NCBI GenBank assembly: GCA_963704155.1 | Contig: CAVPHF010000037.1 | Location: 1-64,000 of the forward strand | Length of the DNA stretch: 64,000 bases | Source of the DNA: Thiohalocapsa sp963704155 | GTDB lineage: Bacteria; Pseudomonadota; Gammaproteobacteria; Chromatiales; Chromatiaceae | Direction: 5' to 3' | Notes under the pieces: model-generated | Database searches by the model: none | What the model was told of the DNA's origin: nothing | What the model saw: only the letters and a program-made list of their open reading frames with translations | Shown here: positions 55,166-64,000 of the stretch, one piece after another | Position numbering within the stretch: the stretch's first letter is position 1 | Layout: every line of letters starts with the position of its first letter | Position numbers and translations under genes: made by a program

Positions 55166-55369
55166 TGAGGCTCTCGCGTTCGCCGTAGTGCAAGGCGGTT
55201 CTTTGCCAAGCGCGACTCGCCAGGGATGATGCACCAGCCGAGTGGGCGTGGTAAACCGAATGTCCTGCTTTTGGTTGACAGCGCCAACCGCGCGCGTAAC
55301 CTTGCCGGTCTAGTCATGCAGCGGCACCAAAAGGTGCTCCGTCCCCGGCCGAGCAGCCCGACAACTTCG

Positions 55370-56428
55370 ATGCACATTCCACCCGAACGCACTGAGCGTC
55401 AAGACCTTCGCAACGATTGGACTCTCGACGAGGTCCAATCGCTGTTGGACCGCCCGTTCAACGATCTGATGTTCGCCGCACAGCAGGCGCATCGCGCGCA
55501 CTTCGATGCCAACCGAGTGCAGGTCAGCACCCTGCTCAGCATCAAGACCGGCGGCTGTCCTGAAGACTGCGGCTATTGCTCGCAGAGCGCCCATCACCAG
55601 ACCCGGCTCCCGCGCGAGCGCCTATTGCCGCTGGAGGATGTCGTCGCGGCGGCGCAGGCGGCAAGAGCGCAGGGCGCGACACGCTTCTGCATGGGCGCAG
55701 CCTGGCGCAACCCGACCGACAGGAACCTGGAACAAGTCGTTCGAATGGTCGACGCCGTGAGCGGGCTCGGTCTCGAGACCTGCGTCACGCTGGGCATGTT
55801 GACCTTGGAGCAGGCCAGCCGTCTTCGCGCGGCGGGACTCGATTACTACAACCACAACCTGGATACATCGCCCGAGTATTATGGCCAGGTCATCAGCACG
55901 CGCACCTATCAGGATCGCCTCGAGACACTGGAGCACGTGCGGGCCGTCGGCCTGAAGACCTGCAGCGGCGGTATTCTCGGCATGGGCGAGTCGCGCAGGG
56001 ACCGCGCCTCGATGCTGCGCCAGCTCGCCAATTTGCCGGCGCATCCGGAGTCCGTGCCAATCAATCTGCTGGTGCAGGTCGAGGGGACACCGCTGTTCGG
56101 CAGCGAGGCGCTGGACCCGTTCGAGTTCGTCCGCACCGTCGCAACCGCCCGCGTGCTGATGCCGGCGTCCTATGTCCGTCTCTCGGCCGGACGTTCGGAC
56201 ATGAGCGACGAGCTGCAGGCGCTTTGCTATCTGGCCGGGGCCAATTCCATCTTCTATGGCGATCGGCTCCTTACCACCGACAATGCCGAGTCCGATCGCG
56301 ACCAAGCCCTGTTCGCCCGGCTCGGGCTCCAGTTCGAGGCGATCGAGCCCGAGGGCCGCGATGCGCCCGGCGCCTGTCACAAGACCATCACCGATGAGCG
56401 TTCCGCGGTTTTACAGGGCGAGGCTTGA
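55370..56428 (+). CDS. bioB: Biotin synthase
   Basis: 352-residue radical-SAM enzyme inserting sulfur into dethiobiotin. The SAM-cluster motif is CPEDCGYCSQS; the second cluster region includes YYNHNLDTSPEYY, TCSGGILGMGE and RLSAGRSDM. The ATG at 55370 starts the homologous sequence; the frame is open further upstream. First gene of a complete bioBFHCD operon. The start of bioF lies 35 bp inside its 3' end. Confidence 0.95.
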   Translation: MHIPPERTERQDLRNDWTLDEVQSLLDRPFNDLMFAAQQAHRAHFDANRVQVSTLLSIKTGGCPEDCGYCSQSAHHQTRLPRERLLPLEDVVAAAQAARAQGATRFCMGAAWRNPTDRNLEQVVRMVDAVSGLGLETCVTLGMLTLEQASRLRAAGLDYYNHNLDTSPEYYGQVISTRTYQDRLETLEHVRAVGLKTCSGGILGMGESRRDRASMLRQLANLPAHPESVPINLLVQVEGTPLFGSEALDPFEFVRTVATARVLMPASYVRLSAGRSDMSDELQALCYLAGANSIFYGDRLLTTDNAESDRDQALFARLGLQFEAIEPEGRDAPGACHKTITDERSAVLQGEA

Positions 56429-57683
56429 GCCGGCTGACGCGCCTTTGAAGGATCTCGAGCCAAGCTCGCAGCGCGCATTGCAACCGGCGCTGCAACGACT
56501 GCGCGGCGAAAATCTCTATCGCAGCCGCCGGCTGCTGGACGGTCCGCAGGGCGTGCGTCCAGTGATCGACGGGCGCCGCATCCTGAGCTTTTGCAGCAAC
56601 GACTATCTTGGCCTCGCTGCGCATCCGTCGGTGGTCGAGGCGCTGCGCGAGGGCGCCGAGCGCTATGGCGTCGGCAGTGGCGCTGCCCACCTGGTCAGCG
56701 GACATGGCGAGCCGCATCGACGCCTGGAAGAGGCGCTTGCCGAGTTTGTCGGCCGGCCGCGGGCGCTGCTGTTCTCCACCGGTTACATGGCCAACCTCGG
56801 CGTCATCCAGGCGTTGGCGGGCAGGGGGCAGCGAGTCTTCGCCGACAAGCTCAATCATGCCTCGCTGACCGACGGCGCGCGTATCAGCGGCGCCAGGCTG
56901 TACCGCTATCCGCACCTTGACGCCGACCGCCTGGAGCGCAGGCTCGCGGACGGCGGGGCGCGCATGATCCTGACCGACGGCGTCTTCAGCATGGACGGCG
57001 ATATCGCGCCGCTGCCGCGGCTAGCGGACCTTGCCCGACGGCACGATGCCTGGCTGATGGTGGACGACGCGCATGGCCTCGGCGTGCTTGGCAGCGGCGG
57101 CCGTGGAACGCTTGAGGCGCAGCAGCTCATTGGCCGCGACGGCGGCCTCGACGCGGTGCCGATCCTGGTCGGTACGCTGGGCAAGGCGTTTGGCACCTTT
57201 GGTGCGTTTGTTGCTGGCAGCGAGGACCTGATCGAGACCCTGATTCAGCGCGCTCGCGCTTACATCTTTACCACCGCGCTGCCCCCGGCGGTTGCTCATG
57301 CAACCCGCGTCGCGCTGGAGATCGCCGGGCGCGAGCAATGGCGGCGCGAGCGGCTGCGGTCTTTGATCGCGCGTTTCCGCGCCGGGGCCGACGCCCTCTG
57401 CTTGCCCTTGTTGAATTCGCCGACGCCGATCCAGCCCTTGGTCGCGGGTGATGCCCTGCTGGCCCTGGAATGGAGCCGGTTCTTAGAGCAGCACGGCATG
57501 CTCGTGACCGCTATCCGTCCGCCGACCGTGGCGCACGGCGCGGCGCGCCTGCGGATCACCTTCTCGGCCGCGCATGAAGAGGCCGATATCGATGAGCTGC
57601 TGGCCTTGCTTGCGCAGCTGCCGCGTCGCGACACCGGCGGTTGGCTGGCGCATCGTGGTACTCGGAGCGATTTTCCAAATTAA
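56394..57683 (+). CDS. bioF: 8-amino-7-oxononanoate synthase
   Basis: 429-residue PLP enzyme condensing pimeloyl-ACP with alanine. FCSNDYLGLAAHP, GSGAAHLVSGHGEPHRRLE, LMVDDAHGLGVLG and the Schiff-base lysine in VGTLGKAFGTFGAFV are clear. The ATG at 56394 overlaps bioB by 35 bp. The start could be later, because the first 20 residues are unconserved. Second gene of the biotin operon. Confidence 0.94.
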   Translation: MSVPRFYRARLEPADAPLKDLEPSSQRALQPALQRLRGENLYRSRRLLDGPQGVRPVIDGRRILSFCSNDYLGLAAHPSVVEALREGAERYGVGSGAAHLVSGHGEPHRRLEEALAEFVGRPRALLFSTGYMANLGVIQALAGRGQRVFADKLNHASLTDGARISGARLYRYPHLDADRLERRLADGGARMILTDGVFSMDGDIAPLPRLADLARRHDAWLMVDDAHGLGVLGSGGRGTLEAQQLIGRDGGLDAVPILVGTLGKAFGTFGAFVAGSEDLIETLIQRARAYIFTTALPPAVAHATRVALEIAGREQWRRERLRSLIARFRAGADALCLPLLNSPTPIQPLVAGDALLALEWSRFLEQHGMLVTAIRPPTVAHGAARLRITFSAAHEEADIDELLALLAQLPRRDTGGWLAHRGTRSDFPN

Positions 57684-57693
57684 TGGCCAACCC

Positions 57694-58476
57694 ATGATCA
57701 CACCCAAGACCAACCTGGTTCTGCTGCATGGCTGGGGCATGAATAATGCGGTCTGGGCGGGGGCCTGGGAAGCGCCGGGCCAACGGGGGTTCGCGTCTGT
57801 CGGACAGTCCTTGATGCCCTGCCCGTTGGAGTTGCCTGGACATGGCGAACAACCTTGGGACGGCCGCTGTACCCGGCTGTCGGATTGGGCCCAGTCGGCG
57901 TTGGACCGGGCGCCTGATCGGGCGCTTTGGCTCGGCTGGTCGCTTGGCGGCCTGGTCGCGCTCCAGGCCGCCCTGCAGGCGCCGAAGCGGGTGCAGGCGC
58001 TGATCCTGATGACGGCGACGCCGCGCTTCACGCAGGCCTTGGACTGGCGGGTCGCAATCTCGGCAGAGACACTGACGCAATTCAACGCCGGGCTGCTCGA
58101 TGACCCGGCGGCGACGCTGGAACGCTTCCTTGCATTGCAGGTCCGAGGCAGTGAGGACGCCCGGCACACCCTGCGTGCGTTGCGCAACGAACTGGCGGAA
58201 CGGCGGGCACCGTCCGCCGAGGCCTTGTCGGTCGGCCTTGAACTGCTGCGAGAGGATGATCTTCGGGGTCCGTTGCCTGACATTACTGTGCCGTCACTAT
58301 GGCTGTTCGGCGAGCGCGATACGCTGGTGCCGGCAGCGGTCGCCGAGCGCATCGCGCTGCTGATGCCCGGCGCTCGCACACGCGTGATCGCGGGCGCCGC
58401 GCATGCCCCGTTTCTTTCCCACCGCACCCTGGTGACAGACGAGATCCGCGCCTTTCTCGAAGCGACCGCGTTGTGA
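57694..58476 (+). CDS. bioH: Pimeloyl-ACP methyl ester esterase
   Basis: 260-residue alpha/beta hydrolase that frees pimeloyl-ACP from its methyl ester. The oxyanion region is LVLLHGWGMNNAVW, the nucleophile is in LGWSLGGLVAL, and the late Asp and His are in GERDTLVPA and GAAHAPFLSH. 10 bp after bioF; its stop TGA lies inside the GTGA start of bioC. Confidence 0.92.
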   Translation: MITPKTNLVLLHGWGMNNAVWAGAWEAPGQRGFASVGQSLMPCPLELPGHGEQPWDGRCTRLSDWAQSALDRAPDRALWLGWSLGGLVALQAALQAPKRVQALILMTATPRFTQALDWRVAISAETLTQFNAGLLDDPAATLERFLALQVRGSEDARHTLRALRNELAERRAPSAEALSVGLELLREDDLRGPLPDITVPSLWLFGERDTLVPAAVAERIALLMPGARTRVIAGAAHAPFLSHRTLVTDEIRAFLEATAL

Positions 58477-59477
58477 GCCCGGCCACGAATATGATCGATA
58501 AACCTGCCGCCCGACGTGCCTTCGAACAAGCCGCGGCCGGCTATGACGCCGCCGCGGTCCTGCAGCACGAGATCGCTCGGCGCATGCTGGAGCGGCTGGA
58601 CTATGTGCGGCTGCAACCGGCAAGCGTGCTCGACCTCGGCTGTGGTACCGGGTTCGCGCTTGACGCGCTCGCCCGGCGCTATCGCCGGGCGCGGCTGCTC
58701 GCGTTGGATTTCTCCGTCAATATGCTCTCGCACGCACGCCGGCGCGGCAGCTGGCGTAACCGCCCTCTGGCCGTGTGCGCGGACATCGAAGCCCTGCCGT
58801 TGGCGGACGACTCGGTCGACCTGGTGTTTTCCAACGCCGCCCTGCAGTGGGCGAACGATCTCGACGCGATCTTGCGCGAGCTGCTGCGCGTGCTGCGCCC
58901 GGGCGGTCTGCTGATGTTCACCACCTTCGGCCCGGATACCTTGATGGAACTGCGCAGGGCGTGGGCGGCAGCGGACGGCGGCGCCCATGTGAGCCGGTTT
59001 ATCGACATGCATGATATCGGTGACGCGCTGCTGCGGGCGCGCTTTGCCGATCCAGTCATGGATGCCGAGCGAATGACACTGACCTACGACCGGGTGCACG
59101 ATCTGATGCGCGATCTGAAGCAGATCGGCGCACACAACGCGCTCAGCGAGCGATCGCGCGGTATGACCGGCCGGCGGCGGTTGGCGGTCGTCGAGCAGGC
59201 CTACGAGCAACATCGGCATGATGGCCGTCTGCCGGCAACCTGGGAGATCGTGTACGGCCACGCTTGGGTCGGTGTCAAGGCGCAGCCGCAGCTCGACACC
59301 GGCAACGGTATCGCTATCCCGGTGAGTGCGATCGGTCGATCGTCTCGACGCGCCGCGGTCAGCCGAGGGCAGGGCGCTGGCGTGTCTGGAGACCGGACCT
59401 CCGAGCGTTCCGCCGAGACCGGTCGACGACAGATCGGCCAAGCGCAACGGCTGATCGGGCAGGGGAGTGGGCCGTGA
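58473..59477 (+). CDS. bioC: Malonyl-ACP O-methyltransferase
   Basis: About 334 residues, starting GTG 58473 in an overlap with bioH (ATG 58491 is an alternative). SAM motif I is VLDLGCGTGFALDAL and the later LPLADDSVDLVFSNAALQW is typical BioC. It methylates malonyl-ACP so that fatty-acid synthesis can make pimelate. The last 70 residues after HAWVG (Arg/Ser/Gly-rich) are longer than usual and probably disordered. bioD starts inside its stop. Confidence 0.93.
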   Translation: MSPATNMIDKPAARRAFEQAAAGYDAAAVLQHEIARRMLERLDYVRLQPASVLDLGCGTGFALDALARRYRRARLLALDFSVNMLSHARRRGSWRNRPLAVCADIEALPLADDSVDLVFSNAALQWANDLDAILRELLRVLRPGGLLMFTTFGPDTLMELRRAWAAADGGAHVSRFIDMHDIGDALLRARFADPVMDAERMTLTYDRVHDLMRDLKQIGAHNALSERSRGMTGRRRLAVVEQAYEQHRHDGRLPATWEIVYGHAWVGVKAQPQLDTGNGIAIPVSAIGRSSRRAAVSRGQGAGVSGDRTSERSAETGRRQIGQAQRLIGQGSGP

Positions 59478-60157
59478 CCGGGGTATTCGTCACCGGCACC
59501 GATACAGGGGTCGGTAAGACCGAGGTCTCTTTGGCGCTACTTTATGCGCTGCAGGCCCGCGGCCTGGCGGCACTCGGCATGAAGCCGGTCGCGTCGGACG
59601 GCCAGGCCGGCATGCTCGGCGTCCGCTGCGATGACGCCTTGCGCCTGCAGGCTCAAGGCAGCCTCCACATACCCTACGAGGTACTCAATCCTTACGCCTT
59701 CGTGCCCGCAATCGCGCCACACATCGCCGCTGGCGAAGCCGGCATCGAGATAGAGCTTGCGCGCATTGGCGCCGCCTATGAACAACTCGCGGCGCAGGCC
59801 GATTGGGTCGTTGTCGAAGGCGTCGGCGGTTGGCGCGTGCCGCTCGGGCCGTCGCTGTTCGCGAGCGACCTGCCGACCGCGCTTGGGCTGCCCGTCATCC
59901 TGGTGATCGGTTTGCGGCTCGGGTGCATCAATCACAGCCTGCTGACCGTGGAGTCCATCCGTGCCCAGAAGGTGCCGCTTGTGGGTTGGGTCGGCAATCT
60001 CGTCGATCCCGGTATGCGCGTTCGGGACCAGAATATCGCAACCCTGGCAGCACTCATCGATGCCCCGAACCTCGGCATCGTGCCTTGGATGGAGGCGCCA
60101 ACCGCCGAGGCCGTTGCCGAATACCTGACCCTTGACTCAGTGCTGGGTGAAACCTAG
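59474..60157 (+). CDS. bioD: Dethiobiotin synthetase
   Basis: 227-residue ATP-dependent enzyme closing the ureido ring of dethiobiotin. P-loop GTDTGVGKTEVSLAL, the substrate lysine in GMKPVASD, VVVEGVGGWRVPL and RLGCINHSLLTVESI identify it. Start GTG 59474 overlaps the bioC stop (GTGA), with AGGGGAG upstream. Last gene of the operon. Confidence 0.95.
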   Translation: MTGVFVTGTDTGVGKTEVSLALLYALQARGLAALGMKPVASDGQAGMLGVRCDDALRLQAQGSLHIPYEVLNPYAFVPAIAPHIAAGEAGIEIELARIGAAYEQLAAQADWVVVEGVGGWRVPLGPSLFASDLPTALGLPVILVIGLRLGCINHSLLTVESIRAQKVPLVGWVGNLVDPGMRVRDQNIATLAALIDAPNLGIVPWMEAPTAEAVAEYLTLDSVLGET

Positions 60158-60202
60158 AAAGAGCAGAAACGCCAAACGAGAGGTGCGCGGCTCGCGTGCT
60201 GT

Positions 60203-60847
60203 TTAGCGCGCGCTCTGAGCTTCTCGCCATCTCATGATGGCCTGGGCATCGATGCCGCCATCACGCGCATACAGTCGATCCAACTCGGCGCGTTTGTCTG
60301 CCGGCGCCAACTGCATCAGCCGCCCCGCCGTCAGCGGTGGTCCGGCGTCCTGTTTGAGAACCCCACCGTCGGTCACCGCGGCGACATAGAGGCTGCGATC
60401 GCCTGTATCGACGCGCGTTTCGACCCGACAATCCAGCCAAGCGATTGCGCGCTCGATGAGTGGACTGCCTGTCGGCGAGCGTCGGTCCGGCAGATCGGCA
60501 AACTTGTCCAGATCGCGGCCCGTCTGCAGCCCGAACCGCCAGACCAGATCCAGTTCCGACTCGGCCAGCAGGTGCAGCGCGAAGTGCTGGCTGGCCTCGA
60601 TCGTGCGCCAGGTGTGATGCTGCCGGGCAATGCCAGCGACCATCCGCGGCAGATCGCGGACGATGGACGCGCGGGCGACAAAGGTGGCGATACAGCCGCC
60701 TCGACCACCGCCAAGTTGCCCATCCGCTGGATTCTCGGCCGCGGTCACCAGCCACAGCGGTGGGTCGTAGAGGCGGTAGACGCTGTCGATTGCCGCGGCC
60801 GTGATCCGGTCAAGTGGTTGGTCTTCAGGCAAAATGGAAGCACGCAT
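60203..60847 (-). CDS. Flavin-reductase-like FMN-binding protein
   Basis: 214 residues from ATG 60847. The split-barrel flavin-reductase pattern is visible in PPLWLVTAAENP, GGCIATFVARASIVRDLPRMV, HTWRTIEASQHFALHLL and LIERAIAWLDCRVE. Such proteins bind FMN and reduce flavins or act as small oxidoreductases. It is convergent with the biotin operon and divergent from the rpfG-like gene. An upstream in-frame ATG at 60925 exists. Confidence 0.82.
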   Translation of the reverse strand: MRASILPEDQPLDRITAAAIDSVYRLYDPPLWLVTAAENPADGQLGGGRGGCIATFVARASIVRDLPRMVAGIARQHHTWRTIEASQHFALHLLAESELDLVWRFGLQTGRDLDKFADLPDRRSPTGSPLIERAIAWLDCRVETRVDTGDRSLYVAAVTDGGVLKQDAGPPLTAGRLMQLAPADKRAELDRLYARDGGIDAQAIMRWREAQSAR

Positions 60848-61268
60848 CCCGTGGTTGTATCGGCCCATTTCCGGTGTAACCCGGAAATCTCTTAAGATGT
60901 TGGCAAAACGTTGAGTCGCCCACAACCCCGGACCTATATCTTCGCTATGGTTGTTACAGATAGCAGGTATTGTTCAAGTGGCGAGGTCAGGGCAGCGCAT
61001 CATGTCAGTAATACCAATGCTGAATTCGTATGTGCCGGCCTGCGCTCTTCGAATAATCGCTTCTATTGCGCCGATGACACGAACAAGCCGGTCGGTACCA
61101 AGCGCATCGTTCATCCGCGCCGCGCCGCGCCGCGTCTCGGGCCGGGTGGCTCCGGCGGCATGGATCGGTATCTTTGAGTACGGGCAACGCGTTCTTTGTG
61201 CTCGCAATTCCGATCAATCCCGTCTACGATAGCGGCAGAATCGCAACCATTTCCTCGTCGGTGCGACC
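60848..61268. other. Region upstream of the rpfG-like gene
   Basis: Divergent promoter region. No gene recognised; short ORFs here lack ribosome sites. A GC-rich run CGCCGCGCCGCGCCGCG at about 61119-61135 is the only low-complexity feature. Confidence 0.4.
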
Positions 61269-62384
61269 GTGAATCTGATGACCCCATCCATCGTAGGCAA
61301 GAAATCACTGGTCGTCGTCGTCGATGACCAGACCGCGGGTCGTAAAATCCTCGAGCACCTGATCCGCGGTATCGACCAGGATGTCGAGGTGGTGGCGTTC
61401 GCCGATGCCTTATCCGCCCTCGAGTTCATTCGCACGGCCCCGCCGGATCTCGTCGTCACCGATTACATGATGCCGGAGATGGACGGCGTCGGCTTTATCC
61501 GCCGAATCCGCGGCATGCAGCGCTGCAAAGACGTGCCGATCATCGTCGTGACCGTGGTCGAGGATAAGCGCATCCGCTACCAGGCGTTGGACGCAGGCGC
61601 TACCGACTTCATCAATCGACCGATCGATCAGCACGAGTGCTTGGCGCGCTGCCGTAACCTGTTGATGCTCCGCCGCCAGCGTCAGATCATCAGCGGTCGC
61701 GCACAATGGCTCGAAGAGCAGGTGTCGGTCGCGACCAAGAAGATCTTCGCGCGCGAGCAAGAAACGCTGCTGCGTCTGGCGAGGGCCGGCGAGTACCGTG
61801 ACGAGAACACCGGTAATCATGTCGTTCGCATCTCTAAGTTCTGTCGACTGCTTGCGCAGAGTCTCGGTCTGTCGGGCCCGGAATGCGACGCGATCGAACT
61901 CGCATCGCCGATGCACGATATCGGCAAGATCGGCATCCCGGACAAGATTCTGCTGAAGCCCGGTAAGCTGTCGGCCGCCGAGTTCGACGTCATGCGCGGA
62001 CACAGCCGCCTCGGGTACGAGATACTGTGCGGGAGCCAGTCGCACTTCATACAGCTCGGCGCCACGATTGCGCTGCATCATCATGAGAAGTACGACGGCA
62101 GCGGTTACCCCGACGGCTTGCGCGGAGACGAGATTCCTCAGGCGGCACGCATCGTTGCCGTCGCGGATGTCTTCGATGCCTTGACATCGGTCCGCCCCTA
62201 CAAGGCCGCCTGGTCGACGTCCGAGGCCAGGGCATACATATTGAATCTGTCGGGCAGCCATTTCGATCCGCAGTGCGTCAAGGCGTTCTTGGACTGCACT
62301 CCCGAGATCGAAGGCATACGCGATCGGTTGCAAGACGACTTCAGTCACTATCCCGCCCTACGGGCAAGGGTGAATGAAGGATAG
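61269..62384 (+). CDS. RpfG-type response regulator, HD-GYP phosphodiesterase
   Basis: 371 residues starting at GTG (ATG at 61278 possible). The receiver domain has the acidic VVVVDDQTAG, phospho-Asp in DLVVTDYMMPEMDG and Lys-type INRPID. The HD-GYP domain has HDIGKIGIPDKILLKPG and HHHEKYDGSGYPDGLRG. It should hydrolyse cyclic di-GMP, as RpfG does in the diffusible-signal-factor pathway. The next gene encodes an RpfC-like kinase overlapping by 11 bp. RpfF (the signal synthase) is not in the window, and the signal is unknown. Confidence 0.9.
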   Translation: MNLMTPSIVGKKSLVVVVDDQTAGRKILEHLIRGIDQDVEVVAFADALSALEFIRTAPPDLVVTDYMMPEMDGVGFIRRIRGMQRCKDVPIIVVTVVEDKRIRYQALDAGATDFINRPIDQHECLARCRNLLMLRRQRQIISGRAQWLEEQVSVATKKIFAREQETLLRLARAGEYRDENTGNHVVRISKFCRLLAQSLGLSGPECDAIELASPMHDIGKIGIPDKILLKPGKLSAAEFDVMRGHSRLGYEILCGSQSHFIQLGATIALHHHEKYDGSGYPDGLRGDEIPQAARIVAVADVFDALTSVRPYKAAWSTSEARAYILNLSGSHFDPQCVKAFLDCTPEIEGIRDRLQDDFSHYPALRARVNEG

Positions 62385-64000
62385 CCACCATCCATCGCGT
62401 CTAATCCGCATTCTGCGGTGTTTCGTCCGGCCGTCCTACGGTGAGGAGACGGCCGCGGGTGACGGACGCGAACGCGAGCAGGCCGTCATCCGCGTCGTTC
62501 TGGGCGGCATCGTTATCCTTTACATGTTGTCGACACTCGTCGGCGAGCCCGTATCGAACGACGCACTCACCATTGTATTGGTCGCAGGGCTTTTCTTCTT
62601 TGCCGCCCTCCTGCTGCTGTTTGCCGTCTCAATCGCACCGGGACCGTCGCCCATCAGACGCTATGTCGGAATCGTTCTCGATCTATCCGCAACCTCGGTG
62701 GCGATGGCCGTCGCCGGCGAGGCGGGGGCACCGCTGCTCGGTATCTATCTTTGGGTGATACTCGGCAACGGGTTCCGATTTGGACCCCACTATTTGGCAA
62801 TCGCTACTGTCGCCAGCCTGATCGGTTTCACTGCGGTCTCGCTTTACTCGTCTTACTGGCGTGCACATCCGTTACTTAGCGCCAGCTTTCTGTTGGTGCT
62901 GTTGCTAATCCCGGCTTACGTCGCGGCGCTGCTAAGCAAGTTGCGCGCCGCCATCCGGAGCGCTACCGAGGCCAGCGCGGCCAAGAGCCAGTTTCTCGCC
63001 AAGATGAGCCATGAGCTGCGCACACCGCTGAACGGCGTGATCGGCATGAGCGACCTGTTGATGGATTCCGACCTTGGAAGGCAGGAACGCGCGTTCGTGT
63101 CGACCATCCACAGCTCGGGCAAGACGCTGCTCGGCATCATTGACAACATTCTCGATTTCTCACGCATCGAGGCGGGCCGGCTGCCGGTCGAAGACGTCGA
63201 GTTCGACGTTCACCACCTGGTTGCCGAGGCAGCGGCCATGTTCGCGCCGCAGGCACGGCGAAAGGGCATCGCGCTGACACACCGCTTCGATCCCAGGGTG
63301 CCCTTCTCGCTACGTGGTGACGCACTGCATATTCGCCAAATCCTGCTGAATCTGTTGGCGAACGCAATAAAGTTCACCGAGCGCGGGTCGGTCGATTTGC
63401 GGATCATGCTCGGCGAAGAACAGCTTCATGCCGACCGGCTCACGATACGGTTCGAGGTCCAAGACAGCGGGATCGGGATTCCCCTCGAGGAGCAGGAGCG
63501 AATCTTCGAGAGCTTTAGGCAGGCGAGCTCGGACACGGTGCGGCATTTCGGCGGCACCGGTTTGGGCACCGCCATCGCACGCGAGTTAGCGAAATTGATG
63601 AATGGGCGGATCGGTTTGAGCAGCAGCCTCGGTAGCGGATCGCTGTTCTGGGTCGAGCTGCCTTTGGGAGTCGTCGCGTGCGCACCCGGCAATAGGCCCG
63701 GAGCGCTTGCCGACGATTACATGGTGGTGGTGGGCAAAGGCCACCAAGCCGAGGTCGTTCAGGAGATGCTCTCCGCGATGCAAGTGGACGCCGACCTCGA
63801 GACCTCGCTAGGCGGCGTCGGTACGCGCTTGGCGACGGCGTTGGACAGCGGCAAGGCGAATCTCACCGTGCTGGTCGTCGAGCAAGAGACAGACGCCGGT
63901 CTAGTTACGGAATTGGGCACGGCGGGCGACAGCGATGGCCCGACCCTCCGCTTTCTGTTAAGGGAGCAGGTAGCGGGCGAACGCTTTACCCAGGTGCAGC
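62374..64000 (+). CDS. RpfC-like hybrid sensor histidine kinase (runs off the window)
   Basis: Starts ATG 62374, overlapping rpfG's stop by 11 bp, and is still open at the end (542 residues seen). Five or so membrane helices (VVLGGIVILYMLSTLVG to LLVLLLIPAYVAALLSK) are followed by a HisKA domain (FLAKMSHELRTPLNGVIGMSD) and an ATPase domain with NLLANAIKFTERG, DSGIGI and GTGLGTAIAREL. Then a degenerate receiver-like segment begins (DYMVVVGKGHQAEVV). The N-terminal membrane layout and pairing with an RpfG-like protein suggest an RpfC-type DSF sensor; receiver and HPt domains would lie beyond the window. Confidence 0.88.
   Translation, partial: MKDSHHPSRLIRILRCFVRPSYGEETAAGDGREREQAVIRVVLGGIVILYMLSTLVGEPVSNDALTIVLVAGLFFFAALLLLFAVSIAPGPSPIRRYVGIVLDLSATSVAMAVAGEAGAPLLGIYLWVILGNGFRFGPHYLAIATVASLIGFTAVSLYSSYWRAHPLLSASFLLVLLLIPAYVAALLSKLRAAIRSATEASAAKSQFLAKMSHELRTPLNGVIGMSDLLMDSDLGRQERAFVSTIHSSGKTLLGIIDNILDFSRIEAGRLPVEDVEFDVHHLVAEAAAMFAPQARRKGIALTHRFDPRVPFSLRGDALHIRQILLNLLANAIKFTERGSVDLRIMLGEEQLHADRLTIRFEVQDSGIGIPLEEQERIFESFRQASSDTVRHFGGTGLGTAIARELAKLMNGRIGLSSSLGSGSLFWVELPLGVVACAPGNRPGALADDYMVVVGKGHQAEVVQEMLSAMQVDADLETSLGGVGTRLATALDSGKANLTVLVVEQETDAGLVTELGTAGDSDGPTLRFLLREQVAGERFTQVQ

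Noticed and set aside
57483..59447. Long minus-strand frame of 654 codons antisense to bioF, bioH and bioC
   Set aside because: It has no domain or ribosome site and lies entirely opposite conserved biotin genes; GC-rich codon bias produces long open antisense frames.

Overview
The window looks like chromosomal DNA, GC-rich, from a phototrophic gammaproteobacterium, most likely a purple sulfur bacterium (Chromatiaceae). Two things point there. One is a BciA-type divinyl chlorophyllide reductase gene (bacteriochlorophyll synthesis). The other is an Isp-type membrane [NiFe] hydrogenase locus in the order hynS-isp1-isp2-hynL, the arrangement known from Thiocapsa and Allochromatium. No tRNA, rRNA or CRISPR array was seen.

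Layout: 1-2.6 kb, a frameshifted exported amidohydrolase and two SnoaL/NTF2-like proteins. 2.6-5.5 kb, an accessory pocket: a frameshifted REP-associated tyrosine transposase with 17-bp inverted repeats, a VapBC-like pair with a frameshifted toxin, a DUF4160 remnant and a DUF2442 protein. Two diverged copies of one repeat lie at 3.05 and 5.5 kb. 5.5-10.7 kb, an ABC importer divergent from an AraC regulator and a lipoprotein hydrolase. 10.7-11.4 kb, a MITE-like element and a truncated endonuclease-like gene. 11.4-17.1 kb, ygbA, selO, a LysE exporter, nnrS and a CBS-HPP pair. FNR/DNR-type boxes stand in front of both ygbA and nnrS, which suggests a nitric-oxide or low-oxygen response block. 17.2-22.8 kb, an OmpA-like protein, bciA, a divergent pair of LexA-type proteins around a GTTC-N7-GTTC box, a membrane protein and a host-attachment-type protein.

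23.1-34.2 kb is largely housekeeping: gmhA-hldE (LPS heptose), a zinc-ribbon HEAGH membrane protein, lon, the deaD-rsmA pair, an ABC1/UbiB kinase and a Uma2 protein. 34.5-37.7 kb carries the most unusual gene, a predicted RelE/ParE-like fold + SF1 helicase + ankyrin fusion. 38.1-44.5 kb is the hydrogenase locus: hynD, a HupH-like gene, hynS-isp1-isp2-hynL, and divergent hypC. 44.6-54.3 kb: an unknown protein, ppsR, a PlpD-like patatin-porin, a YajR-like MFS transporter, ssb, rfbD, GTP-dependent pckG and an exported unknown. 54.3-60.2 kb: comF divergent from a complete bioBFHCD operon with translational overlaps. 60.2-64 kb: a flavin-reductase-like protein and an RpfG/RpfC-type pair; the kinase runs off the window.

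At least seven one-base frame changes occur in five genes, including the core gene hynL. Some or all may be sequencing or assembly errors rather than true pseudogenes.
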